The notes under the pieces: model-generated
Told to the model about the DNA's origin: nothing
Databases searched by the model: none
The model's input: the letters and a program-made list of their open reading frames with translations, nothing else
Translations under genes and position numbers: made by a program
Shown: piece after piece, positions 1 to 6,343 of the stretch
Position numbering within the stretch: the first letter of the stretch is position 1
Layout: each line of letters begins with the position of its first letter
Assembly (NCBI GenBank): GCA_964483805.1
Contig: CAZADH010000182.1
Coordinates: forward strand, 1 to 12,444
From: CAZADH01 sp964483805
GTDB taxonomy: Bacteria > Muiribacteriota > Ozemobacteria > Ozemobacterales > Ozemobacteraceae
Length of the DNA: 12,444 bases
Reading direction: 5' to 3'

Positions 1-136
1 CCAGGGTGCGGACAGTCCGTACGCTCTCGGCGTGGGCGATCTGGGTTGCCGCCACGAACAGCAGGGCCACCAGAACCAGGCAGTAGACAGGCGCGCGGGG
101 CGTTGCACGAAAAATGGCGGGGTTGCGAGCGATCAT
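1..136 (-). CDS. N-terminus of a secreted protein, partial (runs off the window)
   Basis: An open frame begins with ATG at 136-134 and runs off the left edge, giving about 45 residues. The N-terminus is a textbook Sec signal peptide: a basic start (R4, R10, R14), a hydrophobic core at about residues 17-30 (VYCLVLVALLFVAA), and a likely signal peptidase I site after A-H-A at residue 36, followed by ESVRTVRTL. A GAGGTGG-like Shine-Dalgarno lies several bases upstream, and a perfect TATAAT lies further upstream on the same strand at 186-181. The gene is divergent from the DUF362 gene, so the two share a control region. Too little of the mature protein is visible to name a function; export from the cytoplasm is the only supported statement. 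Confidence 0.7.
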   Translation of the reverse strand, partial: MIARNPAIFRATPRAPVYCLVLVALLFVAATQIAHAESVRTVRTL

Positions 137-180
137 GGGGCCACCTCTGGTCTCGGCGGTGTGTCGTCTCCGACCCGATC

Positions 181-186
181 ATTATA
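181..186 (-). promoter_or_regulatory. -10 element for the leftward secreted-protein gene
   Basis: On the minus strand this reads TATAAT, a perfect sigma-70-type -10 hexamer. It would place the transcription start about 35-40 bases before the ATG at 136. The hexamer about 17 bases upstream (ACAACG) is a poor -35 match, so the call rests on the -10 and its position. Confidence 0.45.
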
Positions 187-205
187 GCGCAACCGGCCCA
201 TCGCG

Positions 206-234
206 TTGTCGTCATTTTCGTCATGTGGTACCCT
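206..234 (+). promoter_or_regulatory. Possible promoter for the DUF362 gene
   Basis: TTGTCG (206-211) and TACCCT (229-234) are separated by 17 bases and lie about 60 bases upstream of the ATG at 297. The -35 matches the consensus at 4 of 6 positions and the -10 at only 3 of 6, so this is a weak prediction. Confidence 0.25.
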
Positions 235-296
235 GTTGTAGTGATCAACAATCGGTGCGGGTTTTGCGCACCCGAAAATGAGCGAGGAGCGAAAGC

Positions 297-1211
297 ATGA
301 AACGACGCGACTTCATCAAATGTGCTGTGGCAGGTGGTGCCGCGCTGGCGCTGCCGGGGCTGGTGTCGGGCCAGGCGTCCGACTCTGCCAACGTCGGCGG
401 CAAGGTCGATCTCGCGGTCGCTCAGGGGCCGAGTCCCGACCAGATCGTGCGTGCGGCCATCGGCGCTCTGGGCGGCATCGGCGCGTTCATTACCAAGGGC
501 GACGTCGTCGTCGTCAAACCGAACATCGGTTGGGACCGCACGCCTGAGCAGGCGGCCAATACCAATCCCGAGGTCGTGGCCACGATTGTGCAGATGTGTT
601 TCGAAGCGGGCGCCAAGAAGGTCAAGATCTTCGACCGCCCCTGCAACGATGCGCGGCGCACCTACGTGCAGAGCGGCATCCAGGCGGCGGCCGAGAAGGT
701 CGGTGCCGAGGTGTCGTTCATTGACGAAAAGAAATTCAAAGACGTGTCGATCAAAGGCCAGGTCCTCAAAAACTGGCCTCTGTACACTGAGTTGTTCGAA
801 GCCGACAAGATCATCAATGTGCCGATCCTCAAACACCACCGGCTCGGGCTGTTGACCATGTCGTTGAAGAACTGGATGGGCATGATGGGTGGCCAGCGCG
901 GCCAGATTCATCAGCGTCTGGCCGAGAGCCTGGCCGATCTGGCCCTGGTCATCAAACCCACGCTCACCGTGCTCGATGCTGTGCGGGTGCTGACCGACAA
1001 CGGTCCCGTTGGCGGTGACCTCAAAGACGTCAAGAAGCTCGATACCGTGGTGGCCGGGGTCGACCAGGTGGCCATCGACACCTACGGGGCGACGCTGTTC
1101 GGCATGAAGCCCGCCGATCTGCCGACCGTTACGGTCGCTGCCGCCGCCGGTATTGGCCAGATGGATCTCAACAAGCTGAACATCAAGACCCTCAAGGTCG
1201 CGGCGCCGTAA
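297..1211 (+). CDS. Tat-exported DUF362 domain protein
   Basis: A 304-residue protein of the DUF362 family (Pfam PF04015 type). The start is fixed by a GAGGAG Shine-Dalgarno at 284-289, seven bases before the ATG. The N-terminus MKRRDFIK is a twin-arginine motif, followed by a hydrophobic stretch (AVAGGAALALPGLVSG), so the folded protein is probably exported by the Tat pathway, possibly with a bound cofactor. The DUF362 core spans about residues 60-285, with KPNIGW, INVPILKHH and SLKNWMG as family-like blocks. There are only three cysteines (one in the signal region, then MCFE and RPCND), so no ferredoxin motif is present, unlike some DUF362 proteins. The next gene downstream, in the same direction, encodes a membrane polyferredoxin. 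This pairing suggests a redox role, but the biochemical function of DUF362 is not established and I infer none beyond that. Confidence 0.88.
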   Translation: MKRRDFIKCAVAGGAALALPGLVSGQASDSANVGGKVDLAVAQGPSPDQIVRAAIGALGGIGAFITKGDVVVVKPNIGWDRTPEQAANTNPEVVATIVQMCFEAGAKKVKIFDRPCNDARRTYVQSGIQAAAEKVGAEVSFIDEKKFKDVSIKGQVLKNWPLYTELFEADKIINVPILKHHRLGLLTMSLKNWMGMMGGQRGQIHQRLAESLADLALVIKPTLTVLDAVRVLTDNGPVGGDLKDVKKLDTVVAGVDQVAIDTYGATLFGMKPADLPTVTVAAAAGIGQMDLNKLNIKTLKVAAP

Positions 1212-1214
1212 CCA

Positions 1215-1233
1215 CCGGCCGTGGTGCGGCCGG
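1215..1233 (+). terminator. Possible hairpin after the DUF362 gene
   Basis: A perfect 7-bp stem (CCGGCCG / CGGCCGG) with a TGGTG loop begins four bases after the TAA stop at 1209-1211. No T-run follows, so it could be a weak or factor-assisted terminator, or an RNA-stabilising 3' structure that attenuates read-through into the polyferredoxin gene. Confidence 0.3.
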
Positions 1234-1290
1234 CGGCGGGGACCTATTGAAGCTGCATGGGTCGCCACCGCGGTCGTCTCAACCGGTGTG

Positions 1291-1315
1291 TTGATATATC
1301 AATACGTCGTATTGA
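1291..1315. promoter_or_regulatory. Two overlapping palindromes upstream of the polyferredoxin gene
   Basis: TTGATATATCAA (1291-1302) is a perfect 12-bp palindrome. It overlaps a second palindrome at 1299-1315, whose arms TCAATACG and CGTATTGA flank a single central T. The pair ends 27 bases before the GTG start at 1343, a reasonable place for an operator. The first resembles an FNR/CRP-type site, but it has two central bases between TTGAT and ATCAA where that family has four, so I do not assign a regulator. Confidence 0.4.
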
Positions 1316-1342
1316 ACATCGCGTGAATATCGGAGGTCGCCG

Positions 1343-2898
1343 GTGGCGTCGCGCTTGGTGATCTGGATCCGCCGCCTCGTGCAGGTGGCATGTCTGCTGG
1401 GGTTCGTCTTTCTCTTCTTGCAAACCGAGGGTCGGGGCAACGATGACCTGGGTTATCCCGTGCGTCTGGTGCTCGACTTTTCGCCCCTGATCGTGCTTGC
1501 CACGGTTCTTGCCACGTGGGTGGTTCCGGTCGCCTACGGGGCTGCATTGGTTGTATTGCTGGTGACCCTCGTTGGCGGTCGGGTGTTTTGTGGTTGGCTC
1601 TGCCCGATGGGCACGATTCATCACGGGTTGGGCGTGCTGGCCCGGCGATTTCCCGGTCGAATCGAAGGCGGGTGGCGCCGCGGCAAGTATCTGCTCCTGG
1701 TGTTCCTGCTGGCGGCGGCCGGGGTTTCGCTGCAACTGGTCGGGGTTTTCGATCCGCTCTCGTTTCTGATTCGTTCGAGTGCTGTGGCGGTGAACCCCGT
1801 GGTCAATGCGGTCGTCGAAACGACATTCGCGGTCGAGGCCTGGCTGCCCCGCGGTGCGGCGCGCGATGCGGTCGAGACGGCGCATCGGTGGGTGGCGCGC
1901 CATCTGCTTGCCTTCAAACCGCCGCGGTTCGATAACGCGTTGCCGATCGCGCTTCTTTTCATTGGGGTTGTTGCGCTGAATTTCGTTGAAGGCCGGTTCT
2001 GGTGTCGCTACGTCTGTCCGCTCGGGGCCCTGCTCGGACTGGTCGGAAGTCGGCCGCTGTTGCGTCTGCGGGTCGACACCGAAAAATGCAATGGGTGCGG
2101 ACTGTGTGCCTCGGTCTGCCCTGGGCGGGCCGATCCGATGGCCACGACGACCTGGCGGGCCTCGGAATGCATGATGTGCGGCAACTGCACGGCCGTCTGT
2201 CCTCGCGGTGCCTCGTCGTTCAGGGTCGGGTCTGGCGACTCCGTTGCCCGGCCCCCACTCGACCTGGGGCGCCGTCGTCTGGTGTTGACGGGGGTCGCCG
2301 GCCTCGTGGCCAACCCCGTGTTGCGCATCACTCCCCTGCCCCATTCCGGCGGGCCGCCGAGTCCCTTGTTGATCCGCCCGCCGGGGTCGTGTCCCGAGCC
2401 CGAGTTTCTGGCCCGCTGCGTGAAGTGCGGCGAGTGCCTCAAGGTCTGTCTGACCAATGGTTTGCAGCCCGCGGGGTGCGAACACGGGATCGAAGCGCTC
2501 TGGACGCCGGTTCTGCGGCCGCGGCTCGGCTACTGCGAATACCGTTGTACTTTGTGTGGACAGGTCTGTCCGACCCAGGCGATCAAGCGTTTGTCACTCG
2601 AAGAGAAAGTGAAGACGAAGATCGGTCTGGCCATGGTCGATCGCAGTCGTTGCCTGCCGCACGCCTACGCCACCCCGTGCATCGTCTGCGAAGAGGTTTG
2701 TCCGTTGCCGAAGAAGGCGATCTGGGTCGAGACCATGCGGGAACGCAGATTTCCGTGCAACAACCCCATGTCGACGCGTCGCTGTGCATCGGGTGCGGCA
2801 TCTGCGAGGCCAAGTGCCCGGTCGCCGATCAGCCTGCCATCCGGGTTTCGAGCGTCGGCGAGACGCGGTCGACCACCAATCAGTTGCTGCTGCAGTGA
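1343..2898 (+). CDS. NapH-like membrane polyferredoxin (multiple 4Fe-4S), frameshifted near the 3' end
   Basis: The GTG start has a GGAGG Shine-Dalgarno at 1332-1336. Hydrophobic segments lie at about residues 12-28, 46-78, 116-135 and 198-215. Two CxxxCP motifs typical of NapH/CcoG-like proteins follow membrane segments (C83/C87 in CGWLCP, C221/C225 in CRYVCP). Ferredoxin motifs then come at C249-C259, C276-C286, C359-C369, C402-C409 and C446-C453. After R466 (codon 2738-2740) the original frame turns into Arg/Ser-rich nonsense ending at 3010. The frame one base back continues sensibly (GTQISVQQPHVDASLC...) and supplies a final CIGCGICEAKCP motif before TGA at 2896-2898. Adding one G to the GGG at 2739-2741 gives a continuous 518-residue protein. 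The likely role is electron transfer between the quinone pool and a periplasmic or cytoplasmic partner, perhaps the upstream DUF362 protein; this is inferred from family and context. Confidence 0.85.
2739..2741 (+). other. Frameshift site in the polyferredoxin gene
   Basis: In the run GGG the reading frame must move back one base (equivalent to one missing G) to join the N-terminal 466 residues to the conserved last ferredoxin motif. A one-base homopolymer deletion, either real or a sequencing/assembly error, is the simplest explanation. No classic slippery heptamer is present here. Confidence 0.75.
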
Positions 2899-3060
2899 CG
2901 GACAGACTGGCGGTCGGCTGTTAACGGGCAGACGGGGCCGTTGTTGGCGTTCGCTGCCCGCTGCCAGGATCTGCCGCGACGGTGGCGTCGCCGACGCTCG
3001 CAATACGTAAGCAATACGGCGTAAATCTTTCTGACTGCGCTGGACCGGGCGAAATCCCGG
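2899..3060. other. Gap between convergent genes, with a short direct repeat
   Basis: This stretch lies between the restored stop of the polyferredoxin and the stop of the minus-strand membrane protein. It contains GCAATACG twice (3000-3007 and 3011-3018), starts 11 bases apart, each copy followed shortly by GTAA. Apart from this and the small hairpin at 3043-3062 I see no gene in it. Confidence 0.4.
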
Positions 3061-3062
3061 TC
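3043..3062. terminator. Small hairpin at the 3' end of the leftward membrane-protein gene
   Basis: GACCGGG and CCCGGTC form a 7-bp stem with a CGAAAT loop. It overlaps the last bases of the minus-strand stop codon (3061-3063) and sits between two convergent genes. No T-run follows on either strand, so intrinsic termination would be weak. Confidence 0.25.
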
Positions 3063-3726
3063 AATGTCCGGCGGGCAGTGGCGCGCGGCGACGATGAAAC
3101 AGCAGGCCGATGCTCGTCGCCAGCAACAACATGCCGAGCGTCAACTCGCGGACATCGGTCGTGGCGACGTCGGGCCGGGCTGCCTCGGGATCGACGATGG
3201 CTTCCTGGGCTCCCAACACCGGATCGACGTAGAGGCGCACCCGGCTCTGCCCGGGCTGCCAGGTTGCCGGCGTCTGGCCGTACCAGGCAATCTCGAGCTT
3301 GTCGCCAATCAGGCGCGGCACTTTCGGGCGGTCGGCCGCAAGAATCTCGAACACGAGAATCTGGTGGGCGTCGGTGGCGTCGCCGCCGTGCGGTTGGACG
3401 CCGCGAAAGACCCCGTCGACCGGCACGCCGCGGCGGGTCATCGACAAAGGGCGAAGGATGTGGTGGGCGATCTGTTGGACGAACAGCGTCAGGGCGCCGA
3501 TCAGCGCGCAGATGCCGGCCAGGCGACGGATCAGGGTCCAGCGGTTGGTCGGCCCCGGCGCGGGTCGATTGGGGTTCGGGACCGCCGGGCGTGGCGCCGG
3601 ACCGCTCACGTCGGTGGGGTCCCCCGCCGCGTGCGGAGTGGCAACCGCAGTGGGCTGCGGGAGCGCGGACTTCTCGGCTTCGGTCACTTTGCCACTGCCC
3701 TGGCCAAGAGGGCCGGAGAACGACAC
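3061..3726 (-). CDS. Two-helix membrane protein of unknown function
   Basis: I do not recognise the family. The frame encodes about 221 residues from GTG at 3726. Other possible starts are TTG at 3741, inside a hairpin, and GTG at 3687 (208 residues); none has a clear Shine-Dalgarno, so the start is uncertain. From the N-terminus there are about 60 residues rich in Pro and Ala, a membrane helix (LAGICALIGALTLFVQQIA), about 100 mostly polar residues containing GDKLEIAWYG and RVRLYVDPV, and a second helix (LGMLLLATSIGLLF) ending in a basic tail. Two helices around one soluble domain recall the DUF3592 layout, but the sequence match is too weak to name. It follows the PAD gene on the same strand, and the strong hairpin at 3724-3767 lies between them, so co-expression is doubtful. 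Confidence 0.6.
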   Translation of the reverse strand: MSFSGPLGQGSGKVTEAEKSALPQPTAVATPHAAGDPTDVSGPAPRPAVPNPNRPAPGPTNRWTLIRRLAGICALIGALTLFVQQIAHHILRPLSMTRRGVPVDGVFRGVQPHGGDATDAHQILVFEILAADRPKVPRLIGDKLEIAWYGQTPATWQPGQSRVRLYVDPVLGAQEAIVDPEAARPDVATTDVRELTLGMLLLATSIGLLFHRRRAPLPAGH

Positions 3727-3767
3727 GGGCGCCGATCGCAATACAATATATGCGATCGGCGCCCGTG
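3724..3767. terminator. Long perfect hairpin after the PAD gene
   Basis: A perfect 17-bp inverted repeat (arms 3724-3740 and 3751-3767) encloses a 10-base AT-rich loop, ATACAATATA. It begins 14 bases past the PAD stop codon (3783-3781, minus strand). On that strand the stem is followed by TCGTTCTCC, a loosely T-rich tail. A terminator for the PAD transcript is the most likely role. The ATCGCA/TGCGAT inner stem also occurs in the hairpin at 10788-10837. Confidence 0.6.
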
Positions 3768-3780
3768 CAGCCCCGACAAC

Positions 3781-5115
3781 TCAGCGACTCGTCGGCGCGT
3801 CGCCGTGGATGGCGCGGAACGTGGCCTTGATCTTCTGAATGCGCGCGATGTCGCGCGGCGTGATGAACGAGCGATTCGGGTCACGTAGCACGTTGGTGCC
3901 GCAGTGGATCTCGCCCATGCTCGAATGGTACGGTTGGTCATCGATGAAGTGCACGATGTTGCCCTGGGCGCGGAACCGGCCCTCGATGACCTTGTCGAAC
4001 GGCGGGAACCGCGTCGCCGGCACCAACAGGTGGTTGCGCAGCACGGTCAAGTTGACCACGCCGGGCATGTAGGCGCAACAGCCGGAGGGCCGCCCATTGT
4101 ACATCCGGCCCTCATAAAGATTGGGCCAGGCGATGTCGGCAAACGCCCGCTCACGGTCGCCCGTCTTCTCGCGAATGAAGTTTTTGAACGTGGCGACATT
4201 CTTGTTGATGAGGTCGCCGATGGTCCGGTTCAGGGCGATGAACTCGGTCTCGGGGGTGCCCGCCATGAGGGTCGCCCCATCGATCTCGCGCCGCAGAGCA
4301 TCGCGAACACGGGTCAGAAACGCGCGGTAGTTGCTGGAGATCTTCTGGAGATCGGCATCGGTGGCGCCGGCCAACAACTCGAGCCCGTAGACCGGGTCGG
4401 CATAGCAGATGCTGTACCCACCCGGGGCGTGGGCGGTGGGAATGACCATCATGGTTTCGTCGATGTGACCGACCGACAACCACCGGGTGTCGAGCAGCAC
4501 CATGCGGTCTTTATATCCGTTCTCCCGGAAGAACTTCTCGCACGGGCCGGTCATCGTGTTGCCGGCATACAGAATATTGTCGGGCGTTACTTCGATGTTG
4601 CCGCCGTAGTCACCGTGGGCTCCTTCCGAGGTGGGGTTCGCAAAGTACTTGTGGCCCCACAGGTCGGCGAGAATCTTGGGCAACGGCCCAAGTCCGCGGC
4701 CACGCCGCGAATCGAACACGGCGCCACTGAGCTTGCCGTTGGCCTCAACCGCCGCCAATTCTCCCATGTCTTGCGCCCAGATGTCGGACGACGAGAAGCG
4801 GTCGTTGACCTCGATGAGATCGGCCAGGTCTTCGGCAGAGAGACCCAATTGTCGGACCAGGTCTTTGCTCGAGGCCACCACGTGGACCTTGATACGGTCG
4901 CTGCCCGACAGTTGCTCGGTGTTGTTGATCGTCTTGACCGTGTTGGCCAGGTCGCGCACGAACTGCAGTGTGCCGCCGGTCAGAATGACAACAATCTTCT
5001 GGGGGACCCGATTGTTGTCGAGCAACCGGAGCGTATCAGCCTGAGCCGGCACGGCAGCGGTACAACAAAGGCACAACGAGAGGGCCACGACCACGAGCAG
5101 GTTACGGAATCTCAT
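3781..5115 (-). CDS. Secreted protein-arginine deiminase (PAD C-terminal domain family)
   Basis: A 444-residue protein. The start at 5115 is chosen because a GGAGG site sits five bases upstream and a Sec signal peptide follows at once (MRFRNLLVVVALSLCLCC..., likely cut after AQA at residue 26). The rest matches the catalytic domain of animal-type PADs, which convert peptidyl-arginine to citrulline plus ammonia. Visible landmarks are WAQDMGE (D116), VFDSRRGRGL (R138, R140), GGNIEVTP, SVGHIDE (H217, D219), VNLTVLRNHLLVP and GEIHCGTNV (nucleophile C405). By motif alignment these correspond to human PAD4 D350, R372/R374, H471, D473 and C645. The immunoglobulin-like N-terminal domains of animal PADs (about 660 residues) are absent. 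It probably acts outside the cytoplasm; the substrate is unknown. Free arginine or agmatine deimination is less likely given the PAD-type motifs. Confidence 0.88.
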   Translation of the reverse strand: MRFRNLLVVVALSLCLCCTAAVPAQADTLRLLDNNRVPQKIVVILTGGTLQFVRDLANTVKTINNTEQLSGSDRIKVHVVASSKDLVRQLGLSAEDLADLIEVNDRFSSSDIWAQDMGELAAVEANGKLSGAVFDSRRGRGLGPLPKILADLWGHKYFANPTSEGAHGDYGGNIEVTPDNILYAGNTMTGPCEKFFRENGYKDRMVLLDTRWLSVGHIDETMMVIPTAHAPGGYSICYADPVYGLELLAGATDADLQKISSNYRAFLTRVRDALRREIDGATLMAGTPETEFIALNRTIGDLINKNVATFKNFIREKTGDRERAFADIAWPNLYEGRMYNGRPSGCCAYMPGVVNLTVLRNHLLVPATRFPPFDKVIEGRFRAQGNIVHFIDDQPYHSSMGEIHCGTNVLRDPNRSFITPRDIARIQKIKATFRAIHGDAPTSR

Positions 5116-5120
5116 CTTGA

Positions 5121-5125
5121 CCTCC
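5121..5125 (-). promoter_or_regulatory. Shine-Dalgarno that decides the PAD start
   Basis: On the minus strand this reads GGAGG, with TCAAG between it and the ATG at 5115. It supports the shorter 444-residue product over a longer frame beginning at 5268. Confidence 0.75.
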
Positions 5126-5152
5126 GGTCGGTGACATTTCCTTGATTCAACT

Positions 5153-5181
5153 ATGGTAGACCTGTACCCTGCGGCGGTCAA
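5153..5181 (-). promoter_or_regulatory. Promoter of the PAD gene
   Basis: On the minus strand TTGACC (5181-5176) and TACCAT (5158-5153) are spaced by exactly 17 bases, matching the sigma-70 consensus at 5/6 and 4/6 positions. The transcription start would lie near 5146, giving a leader of about 30 bases that contains the GGAGG. The rest of the gap up to 5310 shows nothing I can name. Confidence 0.55.
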
Positions 5182-5310
5182 GCGGTGAGCAACCGCACCG
5201 AAAACGGGCAACAACAGCAGAAAACCGAGTGGTCTCTGTGGGTTGGGCGACAACGAGAAGCCGGACACCGGTTTTTCGGCCCACGGTTGCCGGTTGGCGC
5301 GAGGTATGCG

Positions 5311-5916
5311 TCAGCGAATGGCGCCGGGATCGGTGGTGCTGCGCCAGTTCGGGTCCTTGTGCGCGGCAGCATCCTGCACGGTCAAAAGAGCGTTCTGCTC
5401 GTGGGTGACAATCTTCGTGTGACCGTCAGGGATCATGCCGGTGGTGATTTTCGCCAGAACCTGTGCGGGCCCCGTGTCTTCTAGGGTGAAGGCCTCGACG
5501 TGGTTGCACAGGGTCTTGTTTTCGCCGTTGCCCTGACGGACCAGGTTCGGCTTGTTGAAGGTGTAGGTGATCGTCACGTAGGTGGTGCCGTTGGGGACCT
5601 TCATTGTCCAGGAGTTGCTGCCGAAGGTCATCTCTTTGGACCCGACCAGTTGCCCGCCGGACCGTTGGATCAATGCGCTCGAACTCTCGACATCGCGGCG
5701 CAACTGCTTGAACACGAGTTCGGCCTTCTCTTTCAGTTCGCCGCGCGTGACCGCCAGCATGCTCATGTATTGCGCCCGGATGATGACTTTGTCGAGTGCA
5801 CCGAGCAGGAAACTCATGATCATCAGCGCGACCAGCAGTTCGGTGAGCGTTGTGGCACAGCGACCACCCCGCCGCAGGGCCGGCACTGTCGAGCAGAACC
5901 TCAGGCTGTCGTTCAT
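5311..5916 (-). CDS. Prepilin-like protein (PilW/GspJ-like), last gene of the pseudopilin operon
   Basis: A 201-residue protein with a type IV prepilin N-terminus: a basic leader (LRRGGRC), then ATTLTELLVALMIMSFLLGAL. The conserved Glu at mature position +5 is E26 if cleavage falls after A21. That would put Ala at -1 and Thr at +1, where prepilin peptidase substrates normally have Gly and Phe, so processing may be unusual. The hydrophobic helix leads into a helical spine (ELKEKAELVFKQLRRDVESSSA) and a beta-rich C-terminus with a WTMKVPNGTTYVTITYTF strand region, as expected of GspJ/PilW minor pilins. The ATG follows the TGA of the upstream prepilin gene after one base, so the two are translationally coupled. 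No terminator is obvious downstream before the PAD promoter. Confidence 0.78.
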   Translation of the reverse strand: MNDSLRFCSTVPALRRGGRCATTLTELLVALMIMSFLLGALDKVIIRAQYMSMLAVTRGELKEKAELVFKQLRRDVESSSALIQRSGGQLVGSKEMTFGSNSWTMKVPNGTTYVTITYTFNKPNLVRQGNGENKTLCNHVEAFTLEDTGPAQVLAKITTGMIPDGHTKIVTHEQNALLTVQDAAAHKDPNWRSTTDPGAIR

Positions 5917-5917
5917 G

Positions 5918-6343
5918 TCAGGGTTCCACGAGAACGAACGTGATCTCTTCGCTCCGCTTGTCGTCTTCTTTGCCGCCCACCCACTCGCACTTCGCCTTGA
6001 CCTGCATCACCGTGGCCGACGTGTCGGTCACGGTCACCGACAGCTTGAAGTCTTTGTATTTCTTCTGTATTGCTTCTACGTTGTCGCGGGTACCCTTCCA
6101 GGCCCCGACCTTGTCGGCCTTGATCAAGCCGAAGTTCTGGCTTTGCATTTCTTGGCGCACCGACTCGAGGATCTTGCGGGCCATCGACAACTTTTGGGTG
6201 TCGATCTCGCGCACCGCGCCGTGGGACATGCTGCGGTAGATCGCGGTGAGGAAGATGGCCAGCAGAAACGCAGCCAGCATGACCTCCGCGAGGGTGAAAC
6301 CGCCGCGTTGCCGATGCTGCCGCAAGATACGAAGGAGACTCAC
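5918..6343 (-). CDS. Prepilin-type pseudopilin (PilV/GspI-like)
   Basis: A 141-residue protein with a canonical class III signal: RQRGG followed by FTLAEVMLAAFLLAIFLTAI, so cleavage is expected between G15 and F16, with E20 at mature +5. A helical stalk follows (GAVREIDTQKLSMARKILESVRQEMQSQ), then a small beta domain (FKLSVTVTDTSATVMQVKAKCEW). Size and the early QKLSMARKILE segment fit minor pseudopilins of the GspI/PilV type. The GTG start overlaps the TGA of the preceding 720-residue gene (GTGA), a sign of coupled translation. It probably forms a tip or priming complex with the adjacent GspJ-like and GspK-like proteins. The assembly ATPase and platform protein are not in this window, so whether this is secretion or pilus machinery is open. 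Confidence 0.83.
   Translation of the reverse strand: MSLLRILRQHRQRGGFTLAEVMLAAFLLAIFLTAIYRSMSHGAVREIDTQKLSMARKILESVRQEMQSQNFGLIKADKVGAWKGTRDNVEAIQKKYKDFKLSVTVTDTSATVMQVKAKCEWVGGKEDDKRSEEITFVLVEP

Noticed and set aside
46..300. 84-residue plus-strand frame at the left end
   Set aside because: It opposes a minus-strand signal peptide that has its own Shine-Dalgarno and TATAAT, and its composition is not protein-like.
1291..1302. FNR/CRP binding site
   Set aside because: TTGAT and ATCAA are separated by two bases instead of four; kept only as a palindrome.
1244..2485. 413-residue open frame antisense to the polyferredoxin gene
   Set aside because: Rich in Arg, Gln, His and Pro with no domain; long antisense frames are common opposite GC-rich genes, and the plus strand carries clear ferredoxin motifs.
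2739..2741. Programmed -1 frameshift
   Set aside because: No slippery heptamer such as A-AAA-AAG and no clear downstream stimulatory structure; a missing G is simpler.
3064..3888. Overlapping plus-strand frames opposite the small membrane protein
   Set aside because: Arg/Gly-rich composition, no membrane or domain pattern, and they run through the hairpin and into the PAD 3' end.
5040..5115. Lipoprotein signal in PAD (Leu-Cys-Leu-Cys-Cys in the hydrophobic core)
   Set aside because: No proper lipobox (Leu-Ala/Ser-Gly/Ala-Cys), and a good AQA signal peptidase I site follows.
3904..5145. 413-residue open frame antisense to the PAD gene
   Set aside because: Low-complexity His/Arg/Val-rich translation, with PAD catalytic motifs clear on the other strand.
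5116..5268. Extra 51 residues at the PAD N-terminus
   Set aside because: Upstream ATG lacks a Shine-Dalgarno and would bury the signal peptide; the promoter and GGAGG site support the start at 5115.
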